Positions 9,477 through 17,414 of a stretch of DNA of 64,000 nucleotides are shown in pieces. The first letter of the stretch is position 1. Each line of letters begins with the position of its first letter. Below the pieces are notes generated by a model. That model was given only the letters and a program-made list of their open reading frames with translations, made no database searches and was not told the origin of the DNA. The position numbers and the translations under genes are program-made. Source of the stretch: an uncultured Clostridia bacterium (lineage in GTDB: Bacteria > Bacillota > Clostridia > UBA1381); contig CANQQZ010000003.1 in assembly GCA_947626135.1 (NCBI GenBank), positions 80,359 through 144,358 of the forward strand, read 5' to 3'.

Positions 9477-9951
9477 ACAAAACAAAATTGACGTAACAAA
9501 AGCGCTTACAGACCTGATAAAGGCTGTATGCGAGGAGGTGATGGCGGAGGAGGAATGCGGCTTTGACGCTCAGATAAGCGTAACGCTGACGGATGATGAG
9601 CGCATACGCAATCTTAACCGCGAACACCGCGGCATTGACCGCGCCACCGACGTGCTTTCCTTCCCCATGCTCAGCTTCGACGGCGATGAAGCCGATGCGC
9701 GTTACGATTACGACGGCGACGCGGTTTTGCTCGGGGATATCGTCATATCTCTTGAGCGCGCCGCGGCTCAGGCGGAGGAATATAATCACTCCATGCGGCG
9801 GGAAACGGCGTTTTTGACCGCCCACTCCATGCTTCATCTGCTTGGCTACGACCATATTGACAGCGAGGGCGACAGGATTATGCGCAAGAAGCAGGATAAG
9901 GTTTTGACGGCGCTCAATATCACAAGGAAACGACTGACGGGAGAAACATGA
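9451..9951 (+). CDS. ybeY: Endoribonuclease YbeY
   Basis: YbeY is a zinc-dependent single-strand endoribonuclease that takes part in 16S rRNA 3'-end maturation and ribosome quality control. The metal site HSMLHLLGYDH is intact (three histidines), preceded by NREHRGIDRATDVLSFPM, the other conserved block. The 166-residue length is normal. It overlaps phoH by 26 bases and its stop overlaps the era start by four bases, so the three genes are probably translationally coupled. The dgkA and cdd genes present between ybeY and era in Bacillus are absent here. Confidence 0.95.
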   Translation: MAELIIENEQNKIDVTKALTDLIKAVCEEVMAEEECGFDAQISVTLTDDERIRNLNREHRGIDRATDVLSFPMLSFDGDEADARYDYDGDAVLLGDIVISLERAAAQAEEYNHSMRRETAFLTAHSMLHLLGYDHIDSEGDRIMRKKQDKVLTALNITRKRLTGET

Positions 9952-10847
9952 ATATGAAAAAAGAATTCAAATCCGGCTTCGCCGCTATAATAGGTATGCC
10001 CAACGTGGGAAAATCAACGCTCCTGAACACAATAGCGGGGCAGAAAATCGCGATTATTTCCGATAAGCCGCAGACTACCAGAAACAAAATACTCGCTGTC
10101 TGCACCACCGACAGCGAGCAAATAATTTTCACCGACACGCCCGGAATACACAATCCGCGCAACAAGCTCGGGCAATTCATGGTCAAAGCCGCGAACGACG
10201 CCATAAACGACACGGACGTTCTTGTGTTTATGACGGACGCCTCCCGTCCCGTCCGGGACGCGGAACGCTCGATTTTAAATTCAATAGAAAATCGAGGCGT
10301 TCCGTGTATCCTTGCGCTTAATAAGATCGACCTCATAAAAAAGGAGGAGCTGCTTCCGCTCATAGCCGATTATTCGAGCATGTATAATTTCGCGGCAATC
10401 GTGCCGATGAGCGCGGAAAACGGAGACGGCACGGAAGAGCTTTTAAATGAAATACGCGAGCATCTCGACTTCGGTCCCGCATATTTTGACGAGGATACCG
10501 TGACCGACCAGCCGGAGCGTCAGATAGCGGCGGAAATAATACGCGAAAAAATGCTGTGGCTTCTGGATAAAGAGGTCCCTCACGGCGCGGCGATTGAAAT
10601 AACAAAGGTTGAGGAAAAAGCGAAAATAACCAATATTCACGCCGTAATATACTGCGAAAAAAACACGCATAAGGGCATAATAATCGGAAAAAACGGTGAA
10701 ATGCTAAAAAAAATCGGCTCTATGGCGCGCGCGGATATTGAAAAAATGCTCGGCAAAAAGGCGTATCTTGAGCTGTGGGTCAAGGTTAAACCGGACTGGC
10801 GCAACAGCGATTTTATGATACGCAATTTCGGATTCTCAAATGAGTAA
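9948..10847 (+). CDS. era: Ribosome assembly GTPase Era
   Basis: Era binds the 3' end of 16S rRNA and acts in 30S assembly. The sequence has the G1 motif GMPNVGKSTLLN, the switch region DKPQTTRNKI, G3 DTPGIHNP, G4 NKID and the C-terminal KH domain with GIIIGKNGEMLKKIG. At 299 residues it is full length. The ATG at 9948 overlaps the ybeY stop (ATGA); a second in-frame ATG at 9954 is an alternative with equal spacing plausibility. yqzL follows after a short gap with its own GGAGGT site. Confidence 0.97.
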   Translation: MNMKKEFKSGFAAIIGMPNVGKSTLLNTIAGQKIAIISDKPQTTRNKILAVCTTDSEQIIFTDTPGIHNPRNKLGQFMVKAANDAINDTDVLVFMTDASRPVRDAERSILNSIENRGVPCILALNKIDLIKKEELLPLIADYSSMYNFAAIVPMSAENGDGTEELLNEIREHLDFGPAYFDEDTVTDQPERQIAAEIIREKMLWLLDKEVPHGAAIEITKVEEKAKITNIHAVIYCEKNTHKGIIIGKNGEMLKKIGSMARADIEKMLGKKAYLELWVKVKPDWRNSDFMIRNFGFSNE

Positions 10848-10925
10848 GAAATAAGTGTCAGGTATAACCGCCGGAAAATGAAATAAACTAAATCCGAAAA
10901 CAAGTCTGTTTTTCGGAGGTACGGT

Positions 10926-11069
10926 ATGGAAAATAATTCGTTTTTATGGAATGCGTTTATTAACACGGGCTGCATAAAGGCGTATCTGGTATACAAGAAC
11001 GCCGAAAAGCGCGCCGGAATGAGGAGTGAGGAGGCAAGATGGCAACCGTCAGCGCCAAAGGTATCATAA
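10926..11069 (+). CDS. yqzL: YqzL-like small protein (47 aa), missing from the ORF track
   Basis: Between era and recO an ATG at 10926, with TTCGGAGGTACGGT upstream, opens a 47-codon frame: MENNSFLWNAFINTGCIKAY, then LVYKNAEKRAG and a basic tail, with TAA at 11067-11069. In Bacillus exactly this interval holds yqzL, a 47-residue protein of unknown role with the same pattern (aromatic W/F, a TG-I/Y segment and a K/E-rich end). The gene overlaps recO by 31 bases in another frame. The strong ribosome binding site, syntenic position, length and residue pattern support it; function is unknown. Confidence 0.8.
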   Translation: MENNSFLWNAFINTGCIKAYLVYKNAEKRAGMRSEEARWQPSAPKVS

Positions 11070-11779
11070 TCAGGCAGACCTCTTACGGAGAAGGGCACCG
11101 GATATTGAGCATTTTTGCCGAGAATATGGGCATTATCAAAGCCGTGGCATACGGTGCGGGCAAATCCAGAAGCTCCTCCGCCGCCTCAAGCCAGTTTCTG
11201 TGCTACGGCAGCTTTGAGCTTTATCAGGGCTCCGGACGGCTTATGAGCGTCAACCGTATAAATACGATAGACGGCTTCTATCCGGTATGCGAGGACATTT
11301 ACAAGCTGTCGCTCGCCTCATATCTGGCGGATATCACATACGAAACTCTCGGGGAAAACAACTGTGATGACAGGATTTTACGGCTGTACCTGAACGCCGT
11401 ATACGCTCTCGCGTACCGAAACGAGTCCGTAAAGAAGGTCAAAACAGCCTACGAGCTTAAGCTTATGGCTGCGGGCGGATATTGTCCGTCTCTGGGCGAA
11501 TGCGTTGGCTGCGGCAGCGAAAACGCCGTAAAATTCGATTTTGAAAAGGGCGGCGTGCTGTGCGCCGAATGCGGCGAACGCAGAGCTGTCAGAATAAACG
11601 GCGCCGTCTTAAACGCCATGAGATACATAACCGGCTGCGATGACAAAAAAATGCTTGCTTTTTCCGCAAATGACGAGCTTATAGATTATCTCAACGCCGT
11701 AACCGAAACCTATGTCGGCGTACAGCTCGACAAGCATTTTAAAAGTCTGGATTATTACAAAACTATGCTCTTATCATAG
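11039..11779 (+). CDS. recO: DNA repair protein RecO
   Basis: RecO with RecR loads RecA onto SSB-coated DNA in the RecFOR pathway. The N-terminal OB-fold is visible (KGIIIRQTSYGEGHRILSIF), as is a central helical region. A C-terminal zinc-finger-like part has paired cysteines (CPSLGECVGCG and CAECGE), as in Deinococcus and Clostridia RecO. At 246 residues it is normal. GTGAGGAGGCAAG precedes the ATG. The start lies within yqzL, and recO ends the era cluster; no clear terminator is seen before the rpsT promoter. Confidence 0.94.
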   Translation: MATVSAKGIIIRQTSYGEGHRILSIFAENMGIIKAVAYGAGKSRSSSAASSQFLCYGSFELYQGSGRLMSVNRINTIDGFYPVCEDIYKLSLASYLADITYETLGENNCDDRILRLYLNAVYALAYRNESVKKVKTAYELKLMAAGGYCPSLGECVGCGSENAVKFDFEKGGVLCAECGERRAVRINGAVLNAMRYITGCDDKKMLAFSANDELIDYLNAVTETYVGVQLDKHFKSLDYYKTMLLS

Positions 11780-11849
11780 CATAAATAATCCATAAACAGG
11801 AATTATTTGGTTATTTTACATAAAATAAAAAATTTATAGCAAAAAACAC

Positions 11850-11878
11850 TTGCAATTCTCTGAGGCTTGTTGTATAAT
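11850..11878 (+). promoter_or_regulatory. Sigma-A promoter for rpsT
   Basis: TTGCAA (11850-11855), a 17-bp spacer and a perfect TATAAT (11873-11878) lie about 40 bases before the rpsT start. Confidence 0.75.
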
Positions 11879-11919
11879 ACTGCCGTGTTATATATTAAGT
11901 TTGTGGAGGTGTAACGTAA

Positions 11920-12183
11920 ATGCCTAATATCAAGTCGGCTAAAAAGCGCGTCAAGGTAATCGCGAAAAAGACTGCGGTTAACGTATCCCATAAGACGGCT
12001 TTGAAGACCGCGATTAAAAAGTTCGAGGCGGCAGTTGAAAACGGCGACAAGGAAAACGCTAAGGTATTGTTTAACGAAGCGTCCAAGAAGCTCGACCAGG
12101 GCGTCAGCCAGGGTATTCTTCATAAGAATAACGCCGCAAGAAAGAAATCTCAGCTTGCTTTAAAACTTGCAAAGCTTGCGTAA
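11920..12183 (+). CDS. rpsT: 30S ribosomal protein S20
   Basis: S20 binds the 5' and 3' minor domains of 16S rRNA early in 30S assembly. The 87-residue, highly basic sequence begins [17 protein letters not shown] and contains [22 protein letters not shown], the near-universal S20 C-terminal motif. A strong site, GTGGAGGTGTAACGTAA, precedes the ATG. It has its own promoter and terminator, so it is a single-gene unit. Confidence 0.98.
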   Translation: MPNIKSAKKRVKVIAKKTAVNVSHKTALKTAIKKFEAAVENGDKENAKVLFNEASKKLDQGVSQGILHKNNAARKKSQLALKLAKLA

Positions 12184-12200
12184 GGGCAGTTAAAACCGAA

Positions 12201-12228
12201 AAAAACGCGGTGAAAACCGCGTTTTTTT
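12201..12228 (+). terminator. Terminator after rpsT
   Basis: AAAAACGCGG, a six-base loop and CCGCGTTTTTTT form a classic intrinsic terminator just after the rpsT stop. Confidence 0.88.
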
Positions 12229-12269
12229 ACGCCCGCAATTTAAAAACCCGCAATTAAACAAAAAAAGTG

Positions 12270-12298
12270 TTGACAAACTCGAAGTTTTACATTATAAT
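12270..12298 (+). promoter_or_regulatory. Full-consensus promoter for tRNA-Met
   Basis: TTGACA at 12270-12275 and TATAAT at 12293-12298, exactly 17 bp apart, form a perfect sigma-A promoter whose start point would be about 12 bases upstream of the tRNA 5' end. Confidence 0.85.
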
Positions 12299-12317
12299 AT
12301 CTTTTGTTGTGAGAAAC

Positions 12318-12394
12318 GGCGGTATAGCTCAGCTGGCTAGAGCACACGGTTCATACCCGTGGTGTCAGTGGTTCAAGTCCACTTACCGCTACCA
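12318..12394 (+). tRNA. tRNA-Met (anticodon CAT), elongator type
   Basis: The sequence folds as a full cloverleaf: acceptor GGCGGTA with TACCGCT (a terminal G-U pair), a D arm GCTCAGCTGGCTAGAGC, an anticodon stem CACGG/CCGTG around loop TTCATAC, a T arm with GTTCAAGTC, and an encoded CCA at 12392-12394. The anticodon is CAT. The paired G1-U72 argues against initiator tRNA, which has an unpaired C1-A72. A tRNA-Ile2 with lysidine-modified C34 is a less likely alternative. Confidence 0.93.
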
Positions 12395-12492
12395 AAAACG
12401 GCTTGAAGCTTCAGCTCCGGGTCGTTTTTTTATTCCGGCATTGATTTTTCCCGTCCGATATTATATAATCATATGTGAAGGGATTGATTTGC

Positions 12493-13452
12493 TTGAAACA
12501 AAATATACTGGAAATACTAAAAGCCGGCGGCGGGTACGTTTCCGGCGAAAAAATATCGCAGAAGCTCGGAATATCGCGCGCGGCGGTATGGAAACACATC
12601 AAGGCGCTCCGCGCCGAGGGCTATGAGATAGAGTCCGCGACAAACCGGGGCTACCGTCTTTCCTCCGAGCCGGATCTGATAACCGCCGGACAAATAACCG
12701 CCGGGCTTAAAACCACGCGCATGGGGCAAAACGTAATATATGTATATTCGACCGATTCCACAAACGAGGAGGCGAAGCGCCGCTGTGACGAGCCCGACGG
12801 CACTCTGTTCACCGCCGATATCCAGACCGGCGGCAAGGGGCGGCTCGGCAGGGCATGGACCTCTCCCGGGGGCGGCGGCATATGGATGTCGCTGCTTCTA
12901 AAGCCCGATATCCCGCCCTCCCGCTCATCCGGGCTGACGCTCGCCGCGGGACTTGCTGTTTACCGCGCGCTGAAGGATTTCGGCGTTATGATAAAATGGC
13001 CCAACGATATCGTGGCTGACGGCAAAAAAATCTGCGGAATACTGACCGAGATGTCCGCCGAAATGGAACGCGTAAACTACATCGTATGCGGAATAGGAAT
13101 CAACGTAAATGCCGCCGGATTTCCGCCCGAAATCGGCGGCAAGGCTGTCTCGCTGCGTATGATGACCGGGAAAAATTATGAACGCGCGCCTGTTATACGG
13201 CGCGTAATGGAGGAATTCGAGCCCCTTTACGGCGAATTTCTCAAAAACGGACTTAAAAACATAATTCCCGAATATGAAGCCGCGTGCGTGAACATATCCC
13301 GCGGCGTTAACGCGGTCCTCGACGGGAAAACCGTCTCCGGCACAGCGGCGGGTATCGGACAGGACGGCTCGCTTTTGATTGATACGCCGAACGGACGCGT
13401 GACGGTATCCTCGGGCGAGATATCGGTTCGCGGCATTTACGGATACGTATAA
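12493..13452 (+). CDS. birA: Bifunctional biotin protein ligase / biotin operon repressor BirA
   Basis: BirA attaches biotin to carboxylase carrier proteins and, through its N-terminal winged helix, can repress biotin genes. The HTH is clear (GGYVSGEKISQKLGISRAAVWKHI). The ligase domain has GGKGRLGRAWTSPGGGG (biotinyl-AMP loop), ISLLLKP-type beta strand and MIKWPNDIVADGKKICGIL. A small C-terminal SH3-like domain follows. The track opens at a GTG at 12475, but AAGGGA at 12478-12483 points to the TTG at 12493, giving 319 residues beginning MKQNILEIL; this choice is moderately supported. No biotin biosynthesis genes are nearby. Confidence 0.92.
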   Translation: MKQNILEILKAGGGYVSGEKISQKLGISRAAVWKHIKALRAEGYEIESATNRGYRLSSEPDLITAGQITAGLKTTRMGQNVIYVYSTDSTNEEAKRRCDEPDGTLFTADIQTGGKGRLGRAWTSPGGGGIWMSLLLKPDIPPSRSSGLTLAAGLAVYRALKDFGVMIKWPNDIVADGKKICGILTEMSAEMERVNYIVCGIGINVNAAGFPPEIGGKAVSLRMMTGKNYERAPVIRRVMEEFEPLYGEFLKNGLKNIIPEYEAACVNISRGVNAVLDGKTVSGTAAGIGQDGSLLIDTPNGRVTVSSGEISVRGIYGYV

Positions 13453-13481
13453 CGCAGCAGGGGAAAATTTAATAAAATATA

Positions 13482-13510
13482 TTGAAATTTCTGGCGGATT
13501 ATGTTAAAAT
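13482..13510 (+). promoter_or_regulatory. Promoter for trkA-trkH
   Basis: TTGAAA (13482-13487), 17 bp, then TAAAAT (13505-13510), about 30 bases before the trkA start. Confidence 0.6.
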
Positions 13511-13539
13511 AATGTATCTATATACACACAGGAGGCAGA

Positions 13540-14958
13540 ATGATGTCTATACTGGAAAAAATCAAACCGAATGCAAAACAAAATAAAGGAAAAATCCTTA
13601 AAATCATTATTGTCGGCACAGGCAAGGTAGGCTCAACGCTCGCGGGAAAGCTCACCGACGAGGGATGCGACGTAACAATAATAGATAAGAACAGGGAGGT
13701 TGTCGATCATCTTGCCGAAACATATGATATTATGGGCATTGTCGGCAACGGCTCAAGCTATAAAACTCTTATCGAGGCGGGCGTTGAATCCGCGGACCTT
13801 ATTATCGCCGTTACAGACAGCGATGAGTTAAACCTGCTTTGCTGCGCCCTGGCGAACATGGTCGGCAAATGCACCTGCATCGCCCGCGTAAGGAGCCCGG
13901 AATATACGGACGAGCTGAATTATCTGTGCGATAAGCTTGGCATAGCGATGATCATTAATCCCGACCTTGAGGCTGCCAAGGAAATTTCAAGAATACTTCA
14001 TTTCCCGTCCGCGATATCCGTAAATCCGTTTGCGAAGGGAACGGCGGAGCTTATCAAATTCAAAATTCCCGAAGGCAGCACTCTGAACGGAATACAGCTT
14101 TCAAGCTTCCAGCGCAGCAAGGATTTCAATATTCTCGTATGCGCCGTTGAGCGCAAGGGTGAGATCACCATTCCGAACGGCTCCTTCCGCCTCTATTCCG
14201 GCGATATAATTTCGTTTGTCGCCACCCCGAAGGATGCTTTGACCTTCTTTAAGAAAATTAATATAGAAACCCACAAGGTCGGCTCCGTTATGATTATAGG
14301 CGGCGGACGAACCTCGTATTATCTGGCGCGGAGACTCGTAAAATCCGGAGTTGAGGTGAAAATAATAGAAATCAGCGCGGAGCGCTGCGCCCAGCTAAGC
14401 GAACTGCTGCCCGACGAGGTTGTAATAGTCAACGGAAACGGCACGGACGAAACTCTTTTAAACGAAGAGGATTTGCTGCGCACCGGCGCTATTATCCCGC
14501 TCACGGGCATTGACGAGGAAAACGTGATACTTTCGCTCTACGGCATGAAAGCGGCGCCCGGAATAAAGGCAATAACAAAGGTAAACCATATAAACTTCTC
14601 GAACGTCATAAACGAGCTGGAGCTGGGAAGCGTCGTATATCCCCGTCTTATAACGGCTGAAATGATAATAAAATATGTGCGCGCGAAAAAGAACACAATA
14701 GGCAGTGAAATAGAAACGCTTTATCATATGTACGGCGGACGGGCTGAAGCGATAGAATTTATCGTGCATCCCGAATTCTCACAGGTTAACGTGCCGCTGA
14801 AGAATATGCGCCTGAAGAGCAATCTGCTTATAACATGCGTATACCGCGGCGGAAGAACGTTTATTCCCGCCGGCGACGATGTTCTGCGCGGCGGTGATTC
14901 GGTAACTGTAGTCACGTCTCACACGGGGCTCAGCAGTATAGAGGAAATTATTGACTAA
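13540..14958 (+). CDS. trkA: Trk-type potassium uptake regulatory protein TrkA
   Basis: TrkA is the cytoplasmic NAD(H)- and nucleotide-binding partner of TrkH. The protein has two tandem RCK-N/RCK-C units. The first Rossmann motif is IIIVGTGKVGSTLAGKL with the acidic IIDKN at the end of beta-2, and the second is VMIIGGGRTSYYLARRL. NGTDETLL and TAEMIIKYV belong to the second half. A basic N-terminal extension of about 25 residues (IKPNAKQNKGKILK) precedes the first domain, which is unusual but has a good AGGAGGCAG site. At 472 residues it is full length. trkH follows after about 90 bases. Confidence 0.94.
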   Translation: MMSILEKIKPNAKQNKGKILKIIIVGTGKVGSTLAGKLTDEGCDVTIIDKNREVVDHLAETYDIMGIVGNGSSYKTLIEAGVESADLIIAVTDSDELNLLCCALANMVGKCTCIARVRSPEYTDELNYLCDKLGIAMIINPDLEAAKEISRILHFPSAISVNPFAKGTAELIKFKIPEGSTLNGIQLSSFQRSKDFNILVCAVERKGEITIPNGSFRLYSGDIISFVATPKDALTFFKKINIETHKVGSVMIIGGGRTSYYLARRLVKSGVEVKIIEISAERCAQLSELLPDEVVIVNGNGTDETLLNEEDLLRTGAIIPLTGIDEENVILSLYGMKAAPGIKAITKVNHINFSNVINELELGSVVYPRLITAEMIIKYVRAKKNTIGSEIETLYHMYGGRAEAIEFIVHPEFSQVNVPLKNMRLKSNLLITCVYRGGRTFIPAGDDVLRGGDSVTVVTSHTGLSSIEEIID

Positions 14959-15046
14959 TCATCCGGCATGTCCGGCGCGGCGGCGGTCATTTGCTTTTCG
15001 CCGCGCGTCCGGCGCTGCCGATTAAAGAGTGAAACGGGGGATAATA

Positions 15047-16513
15047 TTGAATTACAAGGCGGTCGTTTACATACTCGGCTGGATACTTGTTATCGAAGGC
15101 GCGCTCATGCTCACGCCGTTCGCTGTATCGCTGATATACGGGGAAGAGCACGGAGCCGCGTTTGCCATAATAGCCGCGGTGTGTATCATAACGGGAGTGT
15201 TGATAGTATTCAGGCGCCCGAAGCGCATGACCTTTTACTCGCGCGAGGGCTTTGTGGTAACGGCGTTCGCGTGGATACTGATGAGCGTTTTCGGCTGTCT
15301 GCCGTTTGTCATGAACGGAGACATACCGTCGTTTACGGACGCGCTGTTTGAAACGGTATCCGGATTTACGACGACCGGAACGAGTATTCTGGATGACGTG
15401 GAGGCTCTCTCCCACGCGTCCCTTTTCTGGCGCTCGCTGACACACTGGATAGGCGGCATGGGCGTGCTTGTGTTTCTGCTCGCGCTTATACCCATGACCG
15501 GCGGCGGCTCGCATATGAATATAATGCGCGCCGAAAGCCCGGGACCCACGGTCAGCAAGCTTTTGCCGAAGGTCCGCCAGACAGCGTTCGCACTTTACAC
15601 GATTTACGTCGCGCTTACATTGGCGGAATTTATAATGCTGCTGCTCGGACGTATGCCGGCATTTGAAGCGATAACAACCGCCGTCGGCACGGCGGGCACC
15701 GGAGGCTTCGGCGTAAAGGCGGACAGCATGGCAGGCTATTCGCCGTATATTCAATGGGTCGTAACGGTGTTTATGACGCTGTTCGGAATAAATTTCGGCG
15801 TGTATTTCCTGTTAGCCACAAGGAAATTCAAGGCGGCTGCGATACATGAGGAGGCGCGGTACTATCTTCTCATCATTCTCGGCGCAGCGGCGGTTATAAC
15901 GATATCCTTCCTTATGAACGGCACGCTGCCGGATATGAGCTGGAGCGACAAGATACGCCACATATGCTTCCAATGCGCCTCGCTCGTCACGACCACCGGC
16001 TTTACCACGGTTGATTACGATACCTGGCCCCAGCTTGCTCTTATGGTATTGCTCACGCTTATGTTTATCGGCGCGTGCGCCGGCAGCACGGGCGGCGGCA
16101 TAAAGGTGTCCAGAATACTCATAATGTGCCGCTCGGTAAAGAACGCGCTGACGCGGTTCTTTCATCCCAAACGCGTGGTAAACCTGCGCAGTGAAGGAAA
16201 AACCGTGCCCGCGGAAATCGTGCAGTCGGTAAGCGTGTATATGATTGCGTATATAATCGTTTATGTCGTGTCTATATTTATAGTTTCGCTCGACAATTAT
16301 GATTTCACGACCAACTTCACCGCTATTGCCGCCACGATCAACAATATCGGTCCGGGTCTCGGAAAGGCAGGTCCCACCGAAAGCTTTTCAATGTTCTCGC
16401 CGCTGTCGAAATACGTGATGATTTTCGATATGCTTGCCGGCAGGCTGGAGCTCTATCCCATGCTTATCCTATTCTCGCCCGAGTTCTGGAAAAGCTTAAA
16501 ACCGCAGCATTAA
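15047..16513 (+). CDS. trkH: Potassium uptake channel subunit TrkH
   Basis: TrkH forms the K+ pore from four membrane-P loop-membrane repeats. All four filter loops are visible: FTTTGTSIL, GTAGTGGFG, VTTTGFTTV and NNIGPGLG. AGSTGGGIKVSR is the conserved linker, and the end is MLAGRLELYPMLILF. The track begins at a GTG at 15029; I prefer the TTG at 15047 (MNYKAVVYILGW) because GGGGGATAATA lies just before it, giving 488 residues. It should act with TrkA for K+ homeostasis. A small membrane protein gene follows after 17 bases. Confidence 0.94.
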   Translation: MNYKAVVYILGWILVIEGALMLTPFAVSLIYGEEHGAAFAIIAAVCIITGVLIVFRRPKRMTFYSREGFVVTAFAWILMSVFGCLPFVMNGDIPSFTDALFETVSGFTTTGTSILDDVEALSHASLFWRSLTHWIGGMGVLVFLLALIPMTGGGSHMNIMRAESPGPTVSKLLPKVRQTAFALYTIYVALTLAEFIMLLLGRMPAFEAITTAVGTAGTGGFGVKADSMAGYSPYIQWVVTVFMTLFGINFGVYFLLATRKFKAAAIHEEARYYLLIILGAAAVITISFLMNGTLPDMSWSDKIRHICFQCASLVTTTGFTTVDYDTWPQLALMVLLTLMFIGACAGSTGGGIKVSRILIMCRSVKNALTRFFHPKRVVNLRSEGKTVPAEIVQSVSVYMIAYIIVYVVSIFIVSLDNYDFTTNFTAIAATINNIGPGLGKAGPTESFSMFSPLSKYVMIFDMLAGRLELYPMLILFSPEFWKSLKPQH

Positions 16514-16530
16514 CGAAAGGATAATAAAAA

Positions 16531-16833
16531 ATGAACGATAAGATCCTGGCGATGATGCGCAAGCCGTATCATCTGCTTGTATGGGCGCTCATATGCGGAC
16601 TCGGCTACCTGGCTCTGACGGCCCGGTTCATTCTCGCGTTTACCGAACGCGGCGGCGGTATCCTCATATGGCTCTTCTTCCCCGCGATAGTATGCGGAGC
16701 GGCGCTCATTATTATAAAGGGCATAAAAAAAGCCGATGAAAACGGCAACGAACGTGCCATGCTCGCCGCATTCTGGGCGCATGTGCTCGTCATTGTCATG
16801 GGCGCCGTATTTTTCGCGTCAATGCTCGTATGA
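16531..16833 (+). CDS. Small uncharacterised membrane protein
   Basis: This 100-residue protein has three hydrophobic segments (about residues 15-35, 45-62 and 80-98) separated by short charged loops including KGIKKADENGNE. I do not recognise the family. It follows trkH by 17 bases with an AACGAAAGG site and overlaps the glycosylase gene by four bases (ATGA), so it is almost certainly translated as part of that operon. A role in K+ transport is only a guess from position. Confidence 0.72.
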   Translation: MNDKILAMMRKPYHLLVWALICGLGYLALTARFILAFTERGGGILIWLFFPAIVCGAALIIIKGIKKADENGNERAMLAAFWAHVLVIVMGAVFFASMLV

Positions 16834-17297
16834 AGGCTGTACACAATATTGAGCCGGTGTTCGATAATAATTCCCGAATACTGATTTTGGGCAGCTTCCC
16901 ATCAGTAAAATCACGCGAAACCGAATTTTTTTACGGTCATCCCCAAAACCGGTTTTGGCGCGTTACGGCTGCCGTATGCGGCTGCGGCGTTCCCGGGACG
17001 GTAGAAGAAAAAAAGCGTATGCTCCTCGGCAATCATATTGCGCTGTGGGACGTAATAGAAAGCTGCGATATAGAGGGGTCGTCCGACAGCTCTATACGCA
17101 ATGTCAGGATAAATGATTTCACGCGTATTTTCAAAACCGCGGATATACGGCGCGTTTTCGCCAACGGCTCCGCGGCGTATGAGCTGTACAGGCGGCATGT
17201 CGGAAACAGCATAACCCGGCTTCCGTCTACCAGTCCAGCAAACGCCGCGTGGAGCACCCGGAGGCTTATTGACGCATGGCGCGTTATTTTAGAATAG
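16830..17297 (+). CDS. DNA-deoxyinosine (hypoxanthine) glycosylase, uracil-DNA glycosylase superfamily
   Basis: The 155-residue protein has the family 6 pattern: ILILGSFPSVKSRETEFFYGHPQNRFWRV, where the GSFPS and HPQN-FW blocks line the base pocket, ALWDVIESCDIEGSSDSSIRN, and a terminal RLPSTSPANA. It should excise hypoxanthine or other deaminated bases from DNA as the first step of base excision repair. The start overlaps the preceding small membrane gene by four bases. No other repair gene is next to it. Confidence 0.85.
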   Translation: MKAVHNIEPVFDNNSRILILGSFPSVKSRETEFFYGHPQNRFWRVTAAVCGCGVPGTVEEKKRMLLGNHIALWDVIESCDIEGSSDSSIRNVRINDFTRIFKTADIRRVFANGSAAYELYRRHVGNSITRLPSTSPANAAWSTRRLIDAWRVILE

Positions 17298-17352
17298 AAA
17301 ATACCTCCGCCACGCGCAAACTCTTTTTCACCATAAATCATATTTTAATAAC

Positions 17353-17395
17353 AAAAAGGAAGGACATCGGATAATTCGCGATGTCCTTCTTTTTA
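17353..17395. terminator. Bidirectional terminator between glycosylase and ABC substrate-binding genes
   Basis: GAAGGACATCG and CGATGTCCTTC pair around a nine-base loop, with A-runs on the left and T-runs on the right. It serves the two convergent genes. Confidence 0.88.
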
Positions 17396-17414
17396 ATTCA
17401 ATGAATATTTTATA

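Noticed and set aside
12318-12394. Initiator tRNA-fMet
   Set aside because: Base 1 pairs with base 72 (G-U) and the sequence lacks the C1-A72 mismatch of initiators, so the elongator type is preferred.
14987-15754. 255-codon minus-strand ORF opposite trkH
   Set aside because: Antisense shadow of the TrkH gene with highly biased His/Arg/Tyr content.
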